Shown: in pieces, positions 63,187 to 64,000 of the stretch
Layout: the number at the start of each line of letters is the position of its first letter
How positions within the stretch are numbered: position 1 is the stretch's first letter
Source: Virgibacillus doumboii
Lineage (GTDB): Bacteria > Bacillota > Bacilli > Bacillales > Amphibacillaceae
NCBI RefSeq assembly: GCF_902806455.1
Contig: NZ_CADCWQ010000001.1
Location: 1,054,001 to 1,118,000, forward strand
DNA length: 64,000 nucleotides
Reading direction: 5' to 3'
Position numbers and translations under genes: made by a program
Notes under the pieces: model-generated
What the model saw: the letters and a program-made list of their open reading frames with translations, nothing else
Told to the model about the DNA's origin: nothing
Databases searched by the model: none

Positions 63187-64000
63187 GTGGAACAGCTTAT
63201 GCGTAACTTCTTTTTATTTTTATCTAAAAATAAAACGCTTACAAAATTAGCGAAAAAATACGGGTTTAAGTTCGGTGCCTCCCGATTTGTTGCCGGAGTT
63301 GACATCGATCATGCATCCAGAAAAATCAAAGAAATTAATGAGGATGGTTTTGTCGTTACGGTAGACCACCTTGGTGAGTTTATCGATAATGAACAAGAAG
63401 CAAGGGAATCTGCGGATGAATGCATTCATGCGATTAAAACGATTGATGAAAAGGGTTTGAAGTCTGAAATGTCGTTGAAACTGACTTCGATGGGACTGGA
63501 TATTTCAGAAGAACTGGTAATGGAGAACCTGCGAAAAATTCTCGAAGCAGGCAAAAAACATAATGTAACCGTTACGATAGATATGGAAGATTATGAACGC
63601 TGTGAAAAAACGTTGGATATATTTAAAGAGCTAAGAAAAGAGTATGAAAATGTGGGTACTGTACTTCAGGCATATTTGTACAGAACGGAAGAAGACCTGC
63701 AGGATTTGAATGAGTTTGATCCATATCTTCGCCTTGTAAAAGGTGCTTACAAGGAATCAGCTGAAGTGGCATTTCCTGATAAAAAAGATGTAGATGAAAA
63801 TTATAAAAAACTTATTAAATTGAACTTATTAAATCGTAATTATACTGCAATTGGAACACATGACGATGATATTATCGACTATGTAAAACAATTGGAAAAG
63901 GAACATAATCTTTCACGGGATCAATTTGAATTTCAGATGTTATTCGGTATTCGTATTGAACTGCAGAACAAACTGCTCAATGAAGGATACAAAATGCGGG
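63187..64000 (+). CDS. putB: Proline dehydrogenase, 5' part (cut by window end)
   Basis: FAD enzyme that oxidises proline to pyrroline-5-carboxylate. The first 271 codons are present and the gene runs off the window. Visible: KFGASRFVAGVD at the N-terminus, VTIDMEDYERCEKTLDIF, TVLQAYLYRTEEDLQDL, and LRLVKGAYKE, all typical of the monofunctional Bacillus type. GTG 63187 follows a GGGGGT site. Proline catabolism genes often lie with a proline permease; none is in view here, the only PutP-like gene being at 2878. Confidence 0.92.
   Translation, partial: MEQLMRNFFLFLSKNKTLTKLAKKYGFKFGASRFVAGVDIDHASRKIKEINEDGFVVTVDHLGEFIDNEQEARESADECIHAIKTIDEKGLKSEMSLKLTSMGLDISEELVMENLRKILEAGKKHNVTVTIDMEDYERCEKTLDIFKELRKEYENVGTVLQAYLYRTEEDLQDLNEFDPYLRLVKGAYKESAEVAFPDKKDVDENYKKLIKLNLLNRNYTAIGTHDDDIIDYVKQLEKEHNLSRDQFEFQMLFGIRIELQNKLLNEGYKMR

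Overview
The window reads as chromosomal DNA from a low-GC Gram-positive, spore-former-type Bacillaceae bacterium, most like the halotolerant Virgibacillus/Oceanobacillus/Lentibacillus group. The evidence is gene order (sigL-grx-cggR-gapA-pgk-tpiA-gpmI-eno and secG-est-rnr-smpB-ssrA), strong AGGAGG-type ribosome sites, frequent TTG and GTG starts, two BCCT osmolyte carriers, and an ssrA tag reading GKETNQPALAAA. The genus is an inference. No phage, plasmid or CRISPR region is visible.

Layout. 0-6 kb: uracil-DNA glycosylase, a BCCT carrier, a sodium:solute symporter with an attenuator-like leader, and a menA-type prenyltransferase behind a membrane gene whose promoter carries an Fnr-like box. 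6-8 kb: an ECF sigma factor and its partner, with an ECF-type promoter. 8-17.5 kb: sigL, a glutaredoxin, and the cggR-glycolysis cluster with a recognisable CggR operator. 18-24 kb: a phosphatase-superfamily protein, nucleoside hydrolase, nitroreductase, and ptsI without ptsH. 24-30 kb: secG, est, rnr, a ZIP metal transporter under an MntR-like operator, smpB, and ssrA. 30-42 kb: a second ECF sigma/anti-sigma pair, a peptidase, a MarR regulator with an MFS gene broken by a stop codon, an orphan sdhB, a doubly frameshifted fic gene, and a deacetylase lipoprotein. 42-46 kb: liaIH-liaFSR envelope-stress operon. 46-50 kb: aromatic-acid-exporter-like gene, a 31-residue zinc-ribbon gene, a frameshifted aceB and an intact aceA behind a palindromic operator. 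50-59.5 kb: corA, a CwlO-like hydrolase, nitroreductase, MFS and BCCT carriers, a YitT-like gene, a CNNM protein, and a guanidine-I (ykkC) riboswitch ahead of two SMR exporter genes. 59.5-64 kb: a gene remnant, zur and znuBCA with two Zur boxes, and the start of a proline dehydrogenase gene.

The most notable item is a 273-nt group I intron inside the T-loop of ssrA (29765-30037). It has a P1 hairpin with a U-G pair at the 5' splice site, a canonical S element and a terminal G, and its removal restores a perfect T-arm. Two intergenic repeat families are also prominent: GC-rich inverted MITE-like elements (five loci) and short tandem arrays with exact 20-, 21- or 52-nt periods. Four protein genes are decaying: the MFS gene, fic, aceB and a VLRF1-like remnant.
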